DNA of 64,000 nt from an uncultured Parabacteroides sp. (GTDB lineage Bacteria > Bacteroidota > Bacteroidia > Bacteroidales > Tannerellaceae). A program made the position numbers and the translations under genes. Below are positions 1 to 9,625 of the stretch, piece by piece (position 1 is the first letter of the stretch; the number at the start of each line of letters is the position of its first letter). The stretch lies in NCBI GenBank assembly GCA_937894065.1, contig CALCST010000016.1, positions 116,863 to 180,862 on the forward strand, in the 5' to 3' direction. The notes beneath the pieces were generated by a model. It was given only the letters and a program-made list of their open reading frames with translations. It was not told where the DNA came from and did no database searches.

Positions 1-1601
1 CCCCAGCTTCCGTGGCTGCGGTATCCGGCTCTGTCGGACGACCAAATCATAGCTTTTCCGTCGAGAACCCATTTCGGATTACCGTCGGAATATCCGCTCA
101 TCGTTAGGTTTGTCATTTCGCCACTTCCATCAGCTTTTACAAGTACGATATCAGTGTTGTTCCATCCACCAATGTCGATATATTTTGCCACGAACCATTT
201 GCTGTCCGGCGACCATTGATATGTTTGGTCTCCATCGCTATATGAATAATTGTATTTTCCGTCGAGAACAGTTCTTGTCTTTTTGCTTGCAAGATTATAC
301 ACCCTCAGTTCAGTACGATTGGCAAGATAAGCAATCTCTTTTCCATCCGGTGAGAAAGCCGGTTGGAAAGAAGTTTCATCGCTGACGATCAGAGGTTCTT
401 CCTTGATGTCAGTAGCATAAGTGAACAGTTTCTCTTCTTTGTCTGTCAGAGTGCTGGTGTAAACTCCCCATGTTTTTCCTCTTTCCGCTGCATAAACAAT
501 AGTTCTGCCGTCAGGGCTGAAGCTCGGGTCGCGCTCCTGTTGCGGAGTGTTGGTAATTCTTTTTGTTGTAGAATAATCTACCGAAGTTGTATATACATCA
601 CCATGAGCTATGAAAACAACTTCCTTTCCATTAGGAGATACAGAAATATCATAAGCTCCATTTTCCAGCAATTTGCTGATTAATTCATTTTCAATATTAT
701 CAGAAACAACTTCGATATTTACTTTCTTGGCTGTTTCTCCTTCTTTTATAGTATAGATTTCACCATCGAAAGAATAGCAAAGCAAACCGTCTTTTGATGA
801 AGAAAGAAAACGGACCGGATGCTTGCTGTGGTTGGTAATTTGCTTTTTGGAATTACCACCTATATCATATTTATATACGTTGAACGAACCGTTTTCCTCG
901 CTCAGATAATAGAAAGAATTGTTATTGTTTGTCCATACAGGATTTCTGTCTTCGCCTTTGAACGAAGTTATTTTCTTGAAATCACCTGACTTGTCAGCGT
1001 TACAAACCCAAATATCTTTAGTAATAGATGAAGTGTGGTGTTTTCTCCACGGGTCTTCATAACCTTTCATATCCTGATATAGCAATAGCTTACCGTCGTT
1101 GCTTACAGATATTTCCTGCATTGCCAGAGAAGAATACAACTGAGGACGGCCTCCATTTACGTCCACAGAATAAATCTGAGGAAACTGAGATGACGGAAAT
1201 TGTGAGTCGTTTACATCCGGCATCAATGCAGAAGAGAACAGAATTGTATTATTATCTTTGAATACTTCCGGCGTTTCTGCTGCTGTATTTGTTGTCAGTC
1301 TTTTAGGTTCGCCGCCATCTTTACTCATTATATAAATATCGAAACTTCCTTCACGGTCAGAAGAGAAAGCAATACTTTTTCCGTCTGGCGACCATATTGG
1401 ATGAGTGTCGTGCTTCGGATGAGTTGTCAGCTGTTTTGCCAATCCGCCTTTTGTCGGTACAGAATATATATCACCTTTATATGAGAAAACAATTGTTTCT
1501 CCGTCCGGAGAAATTGCCGGATATCTCATCCATAGAGGGGTTTCTGATGCACTGAGCGAAGCTGCCAGCATCATCAATGACGGTATCAGGATTCTTTTCA
1601 T
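1..1601 (-). CDS. Tricorn-like S41 family protease with WD40/PD40 repeats, N-terminal part
   Basis: The reading frame is open from the ATG at 1599-1601 to the left edge (about 533 residues), so the C-terminal part is missing. It starts with a signal peptide (MKRILIPSLMMLAASLSAS), then a beta-propeller made of repeats such as MRYPAISPDGETIVFSYKG and HPIWSPDG, each with the PD40 pattern of a Pro-Asp-Gly turn. Near the edge it reads MIWSSDRAGYRSHGSWG, which is typical of the large periplasmic S41 peptidases of Bacteroides (roughly 1,080 residues). In that family a C-terminal PDZ plus S41 serine-peptidase core follows; it would lie outside this window, so peptidase activity is inferred from family likeness. 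It is transcribed in the same direction as yebC, which lies 104 bp upstream across a repeat. Confidence 0.85.
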   Translation of the reverse strand, partial: MKRILIPSLMMLAASLSASETPLWMRYPAISPDGETIVFSYKGDIYSVPTKGGLAKQLTTHPKHDTHPIWSPDGKSIAFSSDREGSFDIYIMSKDGGEPKRLTTNTAAETPEVFKDNNTILFSSALMPDVNDSQFPSSQFPQIYSVDVNGGRPQLYSSLAMQEISVSNDGKLLLYQDMKGYEDPWRKHHTSSITKDIWVCNADKSGDFKKITSFKGEDRNPVWTNNNNSFYYLSEENGSFNVYKYDIGGNSKKQITNHSKHPVRFLSSSKDGLLCYSFDGEIYTIKEGETAKKVNIEVVSDNIENELISKLLENGAYDISVSPNGKEVVFIAHGDVYTTSVDYSTTKRITNTPQQERDPSFSPDGRTIVYAAERGKTWGVYTSTLTDKEEKLFTYATDIKEEPLIVSDETSFQPAFSPDGKEIAYLANRTELRVYNLASKKTRTVLDGKYNYSYSDGDQTYQWSPDSKWFVAKYIDIGGWNNTDIVLVKADGSGEMTNLTMSGYSDGNPKWVLDGKAMIWSSDRAGYRSHGSW

Positions 1602-1635
1602 GAGATTATTTGTTGTATAGTTAACAATATAAAAA

Positions 1636-1697
1636 AAGGGACAAGAAGCCAAGGATGGAAATCTTGTTTCCTGAAGCCTTGTCAACTTGTCCCTTCT
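1636..1697. repeat. Octamer-family inverted repeat (copy 1)
   Basis: Arms AAGGGACAAG (1636-1645) and CTTGTCCCTT (1686-1695) are exact inverse complements. Between them lies CCTTGTCAACTTG, the core of the GTTGACAA intergenic repeat family. It lies between yebC and the S41 protease gene and could act as a terminator or attenuator. Confidence 0.7.
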
Positions 1698-1705
1698 TGA
1701 AAAAA

Positions 1706-2437
1706 TTATTCTTCTTCAGAATCATCTTCCTTCATATTGTGGAATACGTTCTGAACGTCTTCATCTTCTTCAAGTTTTTCAATAAGTTTTTCGATAGTTT
1801 CGCGCTGTTCTGGAGTAACTTCTTTCAAGTCGTTAGGAATACGAACGAATTCACTACTTGTAATTTCGTAACCGTTTTCTTCCAAATATTTCTGGATAGA
1901 TGAATTCTGAGCAAATTCACCGTAGATTACGATTTCGTCTTCATCCTCGTCTACTTCATCAACTCCGTAGTCAATCAATTCAAGCTCAAGATCATCAAGA
2001 GAAATTCCGTCTTTCTTAGCAATGTGGAAAACACATTTATGCTGGAAAAGGAATTCCAAGCTTCCTGAAGTACCTAAAGAACCACCACATTTGTTGAAAT
2101 AACTGCGAACGTTTGCTACTGTACGAGTTGTATTATCTGTTGCAGTTTCCACGAAGATTGCGATACCGAAAGGACCGTATCCTTCGTAGTTCATTTCTTT
2201 ATAGTCTGTAAATTCTTTTGATACTGCACGTTTGATGGCACGTTCCACGTTTTCCTTAGGCATGTTTTCTTTCTTAGCAGTCTGCATAAGTACACGCAAA
2301 CGAGGATTGTTTTCTGGTTCTGGGCCACCTTGTTTTGCGCAGATTGTTATTTCCTTACCTAGTTTTGTAAATACGCGGGCCATGTTTCCCCAACGTTTAA
2401 ATTTTCTTGCTTTACGGAATTCAAATGCTCTTCCCAT
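1706..2437 (-). CDS. yebC: YebC/PmpR family (TACO1-like) regulator or translation factor
   Basis: A 243-residue protein, the normal length for the family, beginning MGRAFEFRKARKFKRWGNMA, the hallmark N-terminus with the conserved K-x-R/K-W region. The middle contains KKENMPKENVERAIKRA and YEGYGPFGIAIFVETATDN, both family signatures, and the C-terminus is acidic (DDSEEE). YebC proteins are cytosolic three-domain proteins described as transcriptional regulators and, more recently, as factors that relieve ribosome stalling; which applies here cannot be told. It lies downstream of pheT in the same direction, separated by 130 bp that hold an octamer repeat array. Confidence 0.95.
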   Translation of the reverse strand: MGRAFEFRKARKFKRWGNMARVFTKLGKEITICAKQGGPEPENNPRLRVLMQTAKKENMPKENVERAIKRAVSKEFTDYKEMNYEGYGPFGIAIFVETATDNTTRTVANVRSYFNKCGGSLGTSGSLEFLFQHKCVFHIAKKDGISLDDLELELIDYGVDEVDEDEDEIVIYGEFAQNSSIQKYLEENGYEITSSEFVRIPNDLKEVTPEQRETIEKLIEKLEEDEDVQNVFHNMKEDDSEEE

Positions 2438-2440
2438 ATT

Positions 2441-2562
2441 TTTGAGTTTTTATGTTTTTAAGTTTTTGAGTTTTTAAGTTTATAGTTGACGAGTTGACAA
2501 GGCTACAGGAAATAAGAATAATTTCCTTGTCAACTTGTTTCCTTGTCAACTTATCAACTTAA
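2441..2562. repeat. Octamer repeat array (copy 2)
   Basis: Reading + strand, units of exactly 8 nt follow one another: GTTTTTAT, GTTTTTAA, GTTTTTGA, GTTTTTAA, then GTTGACGA, GTTGACAA, GGCTACAG. The right side carries the inverse units (CCTTGTCAACTTG twice). It fills most of the pheT-yebC gap. Confidence 0.8.
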
Positions 2563-2567
2563 AAAAT

Positions 2568-5030
2568 TTATCTCAGTGACGCTCCCAACTTCTGTTCCAG
2601 ATTAGTCTGGATTTTCTTCATTATAGCATCAATCTGTTTGTCGTTAAGTGTCTTTGTTTCATCCTGAAGGAAGAAGCTGACAGCATAAGATTTTTTGCCC
2701 TGTGGCAAGTTCTTACCTTCGTAAACGTCGAACAACTCAACATTCTTCAACAGTTTACGTTCGCTTTCAGAAGCGATCTTCTGTATTTCAGCAAATGAAA
2801 CAGACTTGTCGATAAGCAAAGCCAAGTCACGTTTAACAGCAGGGAATTTAGATATATCACTGAAAGTAACCTTGTTTTTCTTAGTTTCCTTCATCAATGC
2901 TGTCCATGACAATTCTGCAAAATAAACTTCACCTTCGATGTCCATAGCTTTGGCAATCTTACGATTCACGATACCTAGTGTTCCCAGTGAACGGCCAGAA
3001 GCTGTTGTAATGCTCAAAGCTGAAGAATAGATATCGTTGCTAAGCTGTCCGAAAACAACTTTCTGCATATTTACGCCAAGGCGAGCAAGTATATTTTCAA
3101 CATAAGCTTTCAATTCGTAAACTGAAGACTTTTCAGTTGGATGTGCCCAGCTGTTTTCTACACGGTTGCCATATACCCACAAACCAAGTTTGTAATCTTC
3201 GCTATATTCAGCAAGAACAACATCCTCTTTCTTGTTTTCTTTATTGAAATCGTAGCAGTTACCGAATTCAAAGAAACGGATATTGCTGTTCTTTCTCTTG
3301 ATGTTATGCTCGATGCTTTCCAAACCACCAAACATCAAAGTCTGGCGCATGCAGTTCAAATCAGCACTAAGCGGATTCATAAGCATAACGCAGTGTGAAG
3401 CAGGATAAGTTGTCAATTCATCATAATATGCCGAGCGAGTCAGAGAGTTGTTCAGAATTTCGTTGAATCCACAACCGCAAAGCTGCTCTGAAATCAGATT
3501 CTGCATAGCATAGCTATGGTCTGTCGGTGTTTTATATGAAAGATTTGATTTCAAGCTGTCGCTGAATTCAATATTGTTATATCCGTAGATACGAAGAATA
3601 TCTTCGATAACGTCAACATCTCTCTGAACGTCGATACGATATACAGGAACGTCAACAGTAAGACCTTCTGCATCTTCTGAAACAATTTCCATTTCAAGGC
3701 TACCCAAGATACTTTTAACTGTCTCAACAGGAATTTCTTTTCCAATAAGAGTGTTAATCTTGTTATAAGTAACATTTACTCTATATGGAGAAACAGGATT
3801 TGGATATACATCCTGGATTTCACCAGTGATTGTACCTCCTGCAACTTCCTGAATCAATTTAGCTGCATACTTAAGTATATATAATGTAACATTCGGGTCA
3901 AGACCTCTTTCATAGCGGAATGAAGCATCAGTGTTCAAACCGAAACGGCGTGCAGTCTTACGCACCCAAGTTGGGTGGAATGTAGCAGATTCAAGGAATA
4001 CGTTTGTTGTAGTTTCAACAACACCTGAATCCAAACCACCGAACACACCAGCAATACACATTGGCTCTTCAGTGTTGCATATCATAAGGTCGCGTGCAGT
4101 CAATGTACGTTCCACACCGTCCAATGTCACAAATTTTGTTCCTTCAACAGCTGATTTCACGATAACCTTGCCACCTTTGATTTTATCTGCATCAAAAGAG
4201 TGCAAAGGCTGTCCCATACCATGAAGTATATAGTTGGTAACGTCCACTACGTTGTTGATAGGACGAAGGCCAATCAGAGAAAGGCAGTTTTTCAACCAGT
4301 CCGGACTTTCCTTAACAGTTACGCCTTTGATAGTTACACCAGAATATCTCAAACAAGCTTCAGTATTTTCCACTTCAACCTGAATACCCGGAGTATTGTC
4401 TTCAATACGGAATGAGTCAACTGATGGACGTTTAAGTTCTGCTTCTTTACCTGCTTGTTTCAGATAAGCAGCCAAGTCGCGTGCCACACCGAAGTGTGAT
4501 GTAGCATCTACGCGGTTAGGAGTGATGTCCACTTCCAGAACGTAGTCGCTCTTTATATTATAATATTCTTTAGCCGGTGTTCCTACAACTGCATCTTGCG
4601 GAAGTACGATAATACCGTTATGGTCTGTACCGATACCGATTTCGTCTTCAGCACAAATCATACCGTTTGATTCAACACCTCTCAGTTTTGATTTCTTGAT
4701 AGTGAAGCATTCATCACCATCATAAAGTTTTGTACCGATAGTAGCCACAACAACTTTCTGTCCTGCTGCTACATTAGGTGCACCGCAAACAATCTGAACA
4801 GGTTCTCCCTGTCCCAAATTAACGGTTGTTATATGCATATGGTCAGAGTTAGGATGCGGTTCGCAAGTTAGAACTTCACCGATAACTAAACCTTCCAAAC
4901 CTCCTTTGATGGTTTGAACTTCTTCAACTCCGCCTGTTTCCAGACCGATTGATGTCAAGGCTGCAGCCACTTCTTCAGGCTGTAAATCAAAATCCAAATA
5001 TTCTTTCAGCCAGTTATAAGAAATATTCAT
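2568..5030 (-). CDS. pheT: Phenylalanine--tRNA ligase beta subunit
   Basis: An 820-residue protein of the expected length. Domains in order: N-terminal MNISYNWLKEYLDFDL, the EMAP/tRNA-binding domain at about 40-150 (GEVLTCEPHPNSDHMHIT, VCGAPNVAAGQKV), the B3/B4 editing domain at about 210-390 (NVVDVTNYILHGMGQPLHSF), the B5 domain around 400-480, the catalytic-like core, and the C-terminal FDX-ACB anticodon-binding domain at about 730-820 (FPAVKRDLALLIDKSVSF). It forms the alpha2-beta2 enzyme with PheS, which is not in this window. A TAnnTTTG-like -7 box (CAAAGTTA on the + strand, 5129-5136) lies upstream, but no convincing -33 box goes with it. Confidence 0.97.
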   Translation of the reverse strand: MNISYNWLKEYLDFDLQPEEVAAALTSIGLETGGVEEVQTIKGGLEGLVIGEVLTCEPHPNSDHMHITTVNLGQGEPVQIVCGAPNVAAGQKVVVATIGTKLYDGDECFTIKKSKLRGVESNGMICAEDEIGIGTDHNGIIVLPQDAVVGTPAKEYYNIKSDYVLEVDITPNRVDATSHFGVARDLAAYLKQAGKEAELKRPSVDSFRIEDNTPGIQVEVENTEACLRYSGVTIKGVTVKESPDWLKNCLSLIGLRPINNVVDVTNYILHGMGQPLHSFDADKIKGGKVIVKSAVEGTKFVTLDGVERTLTARDLMICNTEEPMCIAGVFGGLDSGVVETTTNVFLESATFHPTWVRKTARRFGLNTDASFRYERGLDPNVTLYILKYAAKLIQEVAGGTITGEIQDVYPNPVSPYRVNVTYNKINTLIGKEIPVETVKSILGSLEMEIVSEDAEGLTVDVPVYRIDVQRDVDVIEDILRIYGYNNIEFSDSLKSNLSYKTPTDHSYAMQNLISEQLCGCGFNEILNNSLTRSAYYDELTTYPASHCVMLMNPLSADLNCMRQTLMFGGLESIEHNIKRKNSNIRFFEFGNCYDFNKENKKEDVVLAEYSEDYKLGLWVYGNRVENSWAHPTEKSSVYELKAYVENILARLGVNMQKVVFGQLSNDIYSSALSITTASGRSLGTLGIVNRKIAKAMDIEGEVYFAELSWTALMKETKKNKVTFSDISKFPAVKRDLALLIDKSVSFAEIQKIASESERKLLKNVELFDVYEGKNLPQGKKSYAVSFFLQDETKTLNDKQIDAIMKKIQTNLEQKLGASLR

Positions 5031-5212
5031 TGCTATATTGTATTTTATCTTTTAATCTATTGAGATTGGAGCAACTATCTGATAAATGTTTCATCACCGT
5101 TTTTACGATACGGTTTGTTGCTGATGGGCAAAGTTAAAAATAATTATCGAAATTCCTTACAGACATAATGGTTATTTTATAGTAATGCTTTCTCTTTCAT
5201 ATGTTGGAGATG

Positions 5213-7648
5213 TTATAACTTTAGAACTTGTTTGCCGCTGTTAAGCTTATATTCTTTCCCTTTCCAGATAAAAGTACCTGATGTCTGCTGTGGCAGAGAA
5301 ATCACCGCTTCTCCTTTATCCAAATTATAAGAAACCGATATTTCTCCGTTTGGATGTGGAATAGAGCCGGAAACATTCCTTAGTTTGCCGAGTGCCGGTG
5401 AAATACGTACTTCCTTAAATCCAGGTGCTGCACTTTCAATACCTAATATTATTCTATAGAATTCAATATTCGGACTTGCACCCCAAGCATGACAATCGGA
5501 ACGCGAAGGTTCAGGCATTTCAGCCCATGTTGTCAGTCCAAGTGACATTTGATTTTCCCAAATCTGAAGATTGTCCAAAAGAGAATCACCCAAACCAGAT
5601 TTCTCCAGAGCAAGATTCAGATAATATCTGAAATATATTGTTGTTTGAATTAGAGACGAATCAGACAATGTTTTTTTCATTACTTCTTTAGCCTCATTCC
5701 CATTTGTCAATCCTGCAATTATTGCCAAAGCATTTACATGCTGTGAAAAACTATTCTTTGAATATGTATCGGCAAATAAAGAACGCTCTTCAACCCAATA
5801 TTTATTTCGGAAAGAATCTCTGATTTTCTGAGCAATACCGGAATAATGTTCTCCCATGGCTTTTATACCAATCGCTTGTTCCATTTCAGAAACAGCATCC
5901 AATGCCATGATATACATTAAGTCCTGGAACGCTGAATTTCCCCCGTCCTTTTCTCTTATAGGTTCACCATAATCAAAACCTTTTGCCCAGTCAGCAAAGA
6001 ACCAGTGAGGCACATAATCCAGACTATAGTCCGGCTTCAACCATTGCTCATACCATGCAAGTACGTTTCTGTAAGCAGGAAGCAGAGTTTTCATATAGTT
6101 CTCGTCACCACGCATCATCCAATAGTCGTGTCCCATACAAATCCACCATAGAGAGAACGACGAAATAAACTGATGTACGTAACTAGGATAGCGGCTCATG
6201 GTTATTCCTTCAGCAACCATTGACTGTCTGCCTTGTTCAATTACATTCTTCACCATGAAACTATCTCGCGTATTGTATAGAGAAATCATGGCTTGTATTC
6301 TTGTATCTCCGAAATATTGTAACTGTTCGTAATAAGGACAGTCCATATATGTTTCATTTGCGCAAAGGCGGGCAGTTCTCCATCCGATATCTAGCATCTT
6401 TTCTAGTTTCTCAAATCCAGGAGCTGAGAATGATGTTTCGTTTCGGAAAGGATAAGCAGAGAAGGTGCTATAAATATCGTTTATGCTTAGAGGTTGGTCC
6501 TTTGTCGTTATACAAACTTCTACATATCTCCAAGTTCTCCACCATAATGGCGTAAATATTCTTTCATTTCCTCCATCCGGTATTATTTTGTCTTCATATC
6601 CGATAAACCTTTTGCCTTCAACTTCATTTCTGTTGCCTTTTGATGGAAGGCTATATGATTTTGTTGTGGATTGTTCATCATTGTTATATAGTGATTCAGC
6701 ATATTTAATTATGATTTCAGCATCTTCGCCGCCACTGAAATTCATGGATAAATATCCGGTTGTAAGATTTCCTTGGTCTAAGAGTAATTTAACTGATTTG
6801 TTACCCGGTATCGTTAATTTCCCATTGCCGGAAATAATATTGTCCGAACATTCAATGCCTTCGGATTTTCTTATACTGCTGAATCTTTCTTTTTTCATTT
6901 CCATCTGAGGAATAGGACTTGGAACAAGCAATCGTTCCGGATAATCTCTGGCTCCTTTTATTGCACCTTCACGTCCTGTTACTGCCTTTTCCCATTTGGA
7001 ATCATCATAATCAGTCTTTTCCCAACCATAAGGATATGCGTTCATATCAATTTCTTCACCAGGACCGGCAACATAATAACCCAAGACTTGCCAGTCCGTC
7101 CAAGGAGCATAGGCTTTATTTTCCAGACATAACCATCGGTTATCAGTATTTATGATAGTGTCTCTTTCAGAGTTCCCTTGAAGAATGAATCCTGTTTTAT
7201 TAAGACTCATTTGGGCAACAGGCTTTTTATCTCCGTAATTCCACACTACTGCAGCCAGAACATTTTTCCCTTTACACAGGAATTTGGAAATATCAACAGT
7301 CTCGAAATTCCAGTTATACACATCTCCTCGAGCCGGACCTAACGATGCAAGATTACCGTTTACAAATAACTTGTATCTGTTGTCGGCTGAAACATGTATA
7401 ATCATAGAGCTGGGAATCTCTTCCAGATTGAATGATTTACGGAAATGATATATTCCGTAATCATTATTGGAAGCTCCAGGGTATGAAATCCATCGGGCAG
7501 CCCAAGGCTTTTCCAATAAATCAGGATTGATAATATTTTCATTGTAACCACTGATATGTCTTTGTGCATGGATTATATTTGCTACACACAGGCTTAAAAT
7601 AAAAGCCATAACAAGTCTGCATTTTTTGAAGTATAGATTGTCGGTCAT
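5213..7648 (-). CDS. Exported GH78-like alpha-L-rhamnosidase
   Basis: 811 residues with an N-terminal signal peptide ending near IIHAQ. The N-terminal half is beta-rich (LFVNGNLASLGPARGDVYNW is typical of the family's accessory domain). The (alpha/alpha)6 barrel region contains CANETYMDCPYYEQLQYFGD and later AEMPEPSRSDCHAWGASPN, followed by APGFKEVRISPALG of the C-terminal beta domain; all are GH78 hallmarks. It should release terminal alpha-L-rhamnose in the periplasm or at the surface. It stands alone about 13 kb from the main PUL, in the opposite direction, and has no SusCD next to it, so its substrate and regulation are unknown. Confidence 0.85.
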   Translation of the reverse strand: MTDNLYFKKCRLVMAFILSLCVANIIHAQRHISGYNENIINPDLLEKPWAARWISYPGASNNDYGIYHFRKSFNLEEIPSSMIIHVSADNRYKLFVNGNLASLGPARGDVYNWNFETVDISKFLCKGKNVLAAVVWNYGDKKPVAQMSLNKTGFILQGNSERDTIINTDNRWLCLENKAYAPWTDWQVLGYYVAGPGEEIDMNAYPYGWEKTDYDDSKWEKAVTGREGAIKGARDYPERLLVPSPIPQMEMKKERFSSIRKSEGIECSDNIISGNGKLTIPGNKSVKLLLDQGNLTTGYLSMNFSGGEDAEIIIKYAESLYNNDEQSTTKSYSLPSKGNRNEVEGKRFIGYEDKIIPDGGNERIFTPLWWRTWRYVEVCITTKDQPLSINDIYSTFSAYPFRNETSFSAPGFEKLEKMLDIGWRTARLCANETYMDCPYYEQLQYFGDTRIQAMISLYNTRDSFMVKNVIEQGRQSMVAEGITMSRYPSYVHQFISSFSLWWICMGHDYWMMRGDENYMKTLLPAYRNVLAWYEQWLKPDYSLDYVPHWFFADWAKGFDYGEPIREKDGGNSAFQDLMYIMALDAVSEMEQAIGIKAMGEHYSGIAQKIRDSFRNKYWVEERSLFADTYSKNSFSQHVNALAIIAGLTNGNEAKEVMKKTLSDSSLIQTTIYFRYYLNLALEKSGLGDSLLDNLQIWENQMSLGLTTWAEMPEPSRSDCHAWGASPNIEFYRIILGIESAAPGFKEVRISPALGKLRNVSGSIPHPNGEISVSYNLDKGEAVISLPQQTSGTFIWKGKEYKLNSGKQVLKL

Positions 7649-7780
7649 AATAATATGGTTTTTGAATTAAGATATTGCAATATACAATATTCTGCCTCGA
7701 AAGTCAATAGGAAGGATTTTATTTTTATAAAAGCGAGGTGATATTATTGAATTGAGTTTTGCTGGTTGCTCAATAAAAAA

Positions 7781-7884
7781 AGTTGACAAGAATTCAGAGG
7801 CAAGTTAACAAGGTCAAGTACATTCTACTTCGCACTTTATTATCTAAGAACTCTTGTCAACTTGTCTCTAAATCTTTGTCAACT
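7781..7884. repeat. Octamer-family repeat (copy 3)
   Basis: Left part AGTTGACAAG...AAGTTAACAAGG and right part CTTGTCAACTTGTCTC...TTGTCAACT face each other. It ends two bases before the stop codon of the hypothetical gene at 7886. Confidence 0.75.
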
Positions 7885-7885
7885 A

Positions 7886-8527
7886 TTATTTCCCTTTGTT
7901 ATTCTTAGCTTCTCTTTTCTGATCTTCTCTGGCAAGAAGAACTACATTATATACGAAGTCTGTAATCCACTGTTCTGAATAACCAAGAGTTGCAGCATAT
8001 TTACGTACGCTCCATGCAGCTTTCTGAACGCTAACGTCATTCCATTCTGAACGAGTAAGTATTTCATGAACTGTTTTAGCTGTCTGGTTATAAAGCAACT
8101 TCTTCAACAGAAGGGCAAGGCGGAATTTCCATTGCATCAAGTTTCCAAGCAAACTGAACAAATCGTTGTTGAATCCTTGGAACATAAAGAAGTAGCTCTT
8201 TATATCATTCTGGTTCTTACAGCATTTCTTTACAGAAGCATCAATTTCTTTAAAGAATGATTCACTCAGACCATAATCCTGCATCAGCACTTTGCGAACC
8301 TTTGATTTTTCAGCAACACCAAGTTTATTGTTCTGTGTTGGTATTTTAAGCATACGCTTGAACAAAGCCATATCTGCAAGAATGTTCAAGTTTGTAACAC
8401 CAAGGTTTACTGCCATTACAGCCTGATAATATACGCGGACCAGTGATACGAATTCTTCAACAGAGCCTTTTATTTGTTCGTTATCCTGTTCCTTTTCTTT
8501 CTTGAAAAGTTTTGATATAAAATTCAT
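7886..8527 (-). CDS. Conserved hypothetical protein, probably cytosolic and helical
   Basis: 213 residues, no signal peptide and no clear membrane segment. It begins MNFISKLFKKEKEQDNEQ, is rich in predicted helix, and ends with a basic tail (REDQKREAKNNKGK). I do not recognise a named family. Coding is supported by a Bacteroides-type promoter directly upstream (8556-8586) and by codon use like its neighbours. It is flanked by octamer repeats on both sides, so it is probably a single-gene transcription unit. Confidence 0.75.
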   Translation of the reverse strand: MNFISKLFKKEKEQDNEQIKGSVEEFVSLVRVYYQAVMAVNLGVTNLNILADMALFKRMLKIPTQNNKLGVAEKSKVRKVLMQDYGLSESFFKEIDASVKKCCKNQNDIKSYFFMFQGFNNDLFSLLGNLMQWKFRLALLLKKLLYNQTAKTVHEILTRSEWNDVSVQKAAWSVRKYAATLGYSEQWITDFVYNVVLLAREDQKREAKNNKGK

Positions 8528-8555
8528 TGTGTATTATAATTGTTAATTTTTTTTG

Positions 8556-8586
8556 CAAAGATAGTGAAAGGCGAGTGGAGAGCAAA
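8556..8586 (-). promoter_or_regulatory. Bacteroides-type promoter for the 8527 hypothetical gene
   Basis: On the minus strand a TTTG -33 box (8583-8586) is followed by a 19-nt spacer and the -7 box TATCTTTG (8556-8563). This matches TTTG-N19-21-TAnnTTTG. The spacer contains CTCTCCACTCGCC, which recurs in altered form in the promoter at 15076. Confidence 0.8.
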
Positions 8587-8626
8587 ATAAAAACTTGTTT
8601 TTGATTTTGCTATTCCGAGCCGCACT

Positions 8627-8660
8627 CCTTGTCAACTCGTCTCTGAAGCCTTGTCAACTT
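8627..8660. repeat. Octamer-family half element (copy 4)
   Basis: CCTTGTCAACTCGTCTCTGAAG followed by CCTTGTCAACTT: right-half orientation only. It lies just after the end of murQ. Confidence 0.7.
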
Positions 8661-8668
8661 CAAAGCAC

Positions 8669-9499
8669 TCACTGATTAACTCTCCATTCCCTGTGATATG
8701 AATCAATAGCCTCTTTCACTGAGCCATGCATAAGAAGCAATCTGTGTGCTTCTTCGTAATCAAGACCCAATTCCTCCATAAGCATGCGAGTTCCTCTGTC
8801 CACAAGTTTTTGGTTGCTGAGTTGCATATTTACCATTCGGTTTCCTTTCACTCTTCCAAGCTGTATCATTGTGGAAGTAGTAATCATATTCAGAACCATT
8901 TTCTGAGCCGTTCCACTTTTCATTCTCGTACTTCCGGTAACGAATTCAGGACCGACCACTGGTTCGATGGCTATATCAGCTTCGTGAGCCATTGGAGAAT
9001 CAGGATTGCAAGCAATGGAAGCAGTAAGTATTCCATTCTTTCGTGCTTCTTGCAGGGCAGCAATCACATAAGGAGTAGTTCCGGATGCAGCAATACCAAT
9101 CACTGTGTCATTTTTGTTAACTCCATGTGCTACTAGTTCTTTCCATGCATTTTCTCTGTTGTCTTCAGCATTTTCAACAGGATTGCGTAGAGCAATGTCG
9201 CCTCCGGCAATCAGTCCGATAACATAAGTATTCGGCATTCCGAATGTAGGAGGAACTTCAGAAGCATCCAGAACACCAAGTCTTCCACTTGTTCCGGCGC
9301 CAAGATAAAATATACGTCCGCCTCTTTTCATCCTTTCAACAATAGCTGTCACCAATTTCTCTATTGCAGGAATAACCTCCTTGACGGCTAAAGCAACTTT
9401 CTGATCTTCGTTGTTTATGCCGACAAGCAAGTCGTGGACAGACATTTTGTCCAGGTCTTTATATAATGATTCTGATTCTGTAATTCGTTTGAATGACAT
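8669..9499 (-). CDS. murQ: N-acetylmuramic acid 6-phosphate etherase
   Basis: 276 residues, slightly shorter than the usual 300. The SIS sugar-phosphate-binding fold is clear: YLGAGTSGRLGVLDASEVPP holds the phosphate-binding Ser/Thr run and the catalytic Glu of the DASE motif, and GPEFVTGSTRMKSGTAQKM is the second family signature. MurQ cleaves the lactyl ether of MurNAc-6-phosphate to give GlcNAc-6-phosphate and D-lactate in the cytosol during peptidoglycan recycling. The sugar kinase at 9626 lies 126 bp upstream in the same direction and could supply the phosphorylated substrate. Confidence 0.95.
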   Translation of the reverse strand: MSFKRITESESLYKDLDKMSVHDLLVGINNEDQKVALAVKEVIPAIEKLVTAIVERMKRGGRIFYLGAGTSGRLGVLDASEVPPTFGMPNTYVIGLIAGGDIALRNPVENAEDNRENAWKELVAHGVNKNDTVIGIAASGTTPYVIAALQEARKNGILTASIACNPDSPMAHEADIAIEPVVGPEFVTGSTRMKSGTAQKMVLNMITTSTMIQLGRVKGNRMVNMQLSNQKLVDRGTRMLMEELGLDYEEAHRLLLMHGSVKEAIDSYHREWRVNQ

Positions 9500-9502
9500 T
9501 TG

Positions 9503-9592
9503 TTTATGTTTTTAAGTTTAAAAGGAGACAAGTTGACGAGGCAACAGGAAATAAGTATTATCTTCTTGACTCCTTAACTCCTTGACTCCTTT
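9503..9592. repeat. Octamer-family repeat (copy 5, degenerate right half)
   Basis: T-rich units (GTTTATGT, TTTAAGTT) lead into GGAGACAAGTTGACGAGG. The right half is altered to CTTGACTCCTTAACTCC. It occupies the murQ-kinase gap. The following bases, about 9605-9640, hold TTTTCAA-type tandem repeats overlapping the end of the kinase gene. Confidence 0.6.
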
Positions 9593-9625
9593 ATTTATAA
9601 GCACAGCTCTTTTAATTTTCAACTT

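Noticed and set aside
110..683. Two overlapping + strand open frames near the left edge
   Set aside because: They are shadows of the S41 protease gene, whose propeller repeats are unmistakable on the minus strand.
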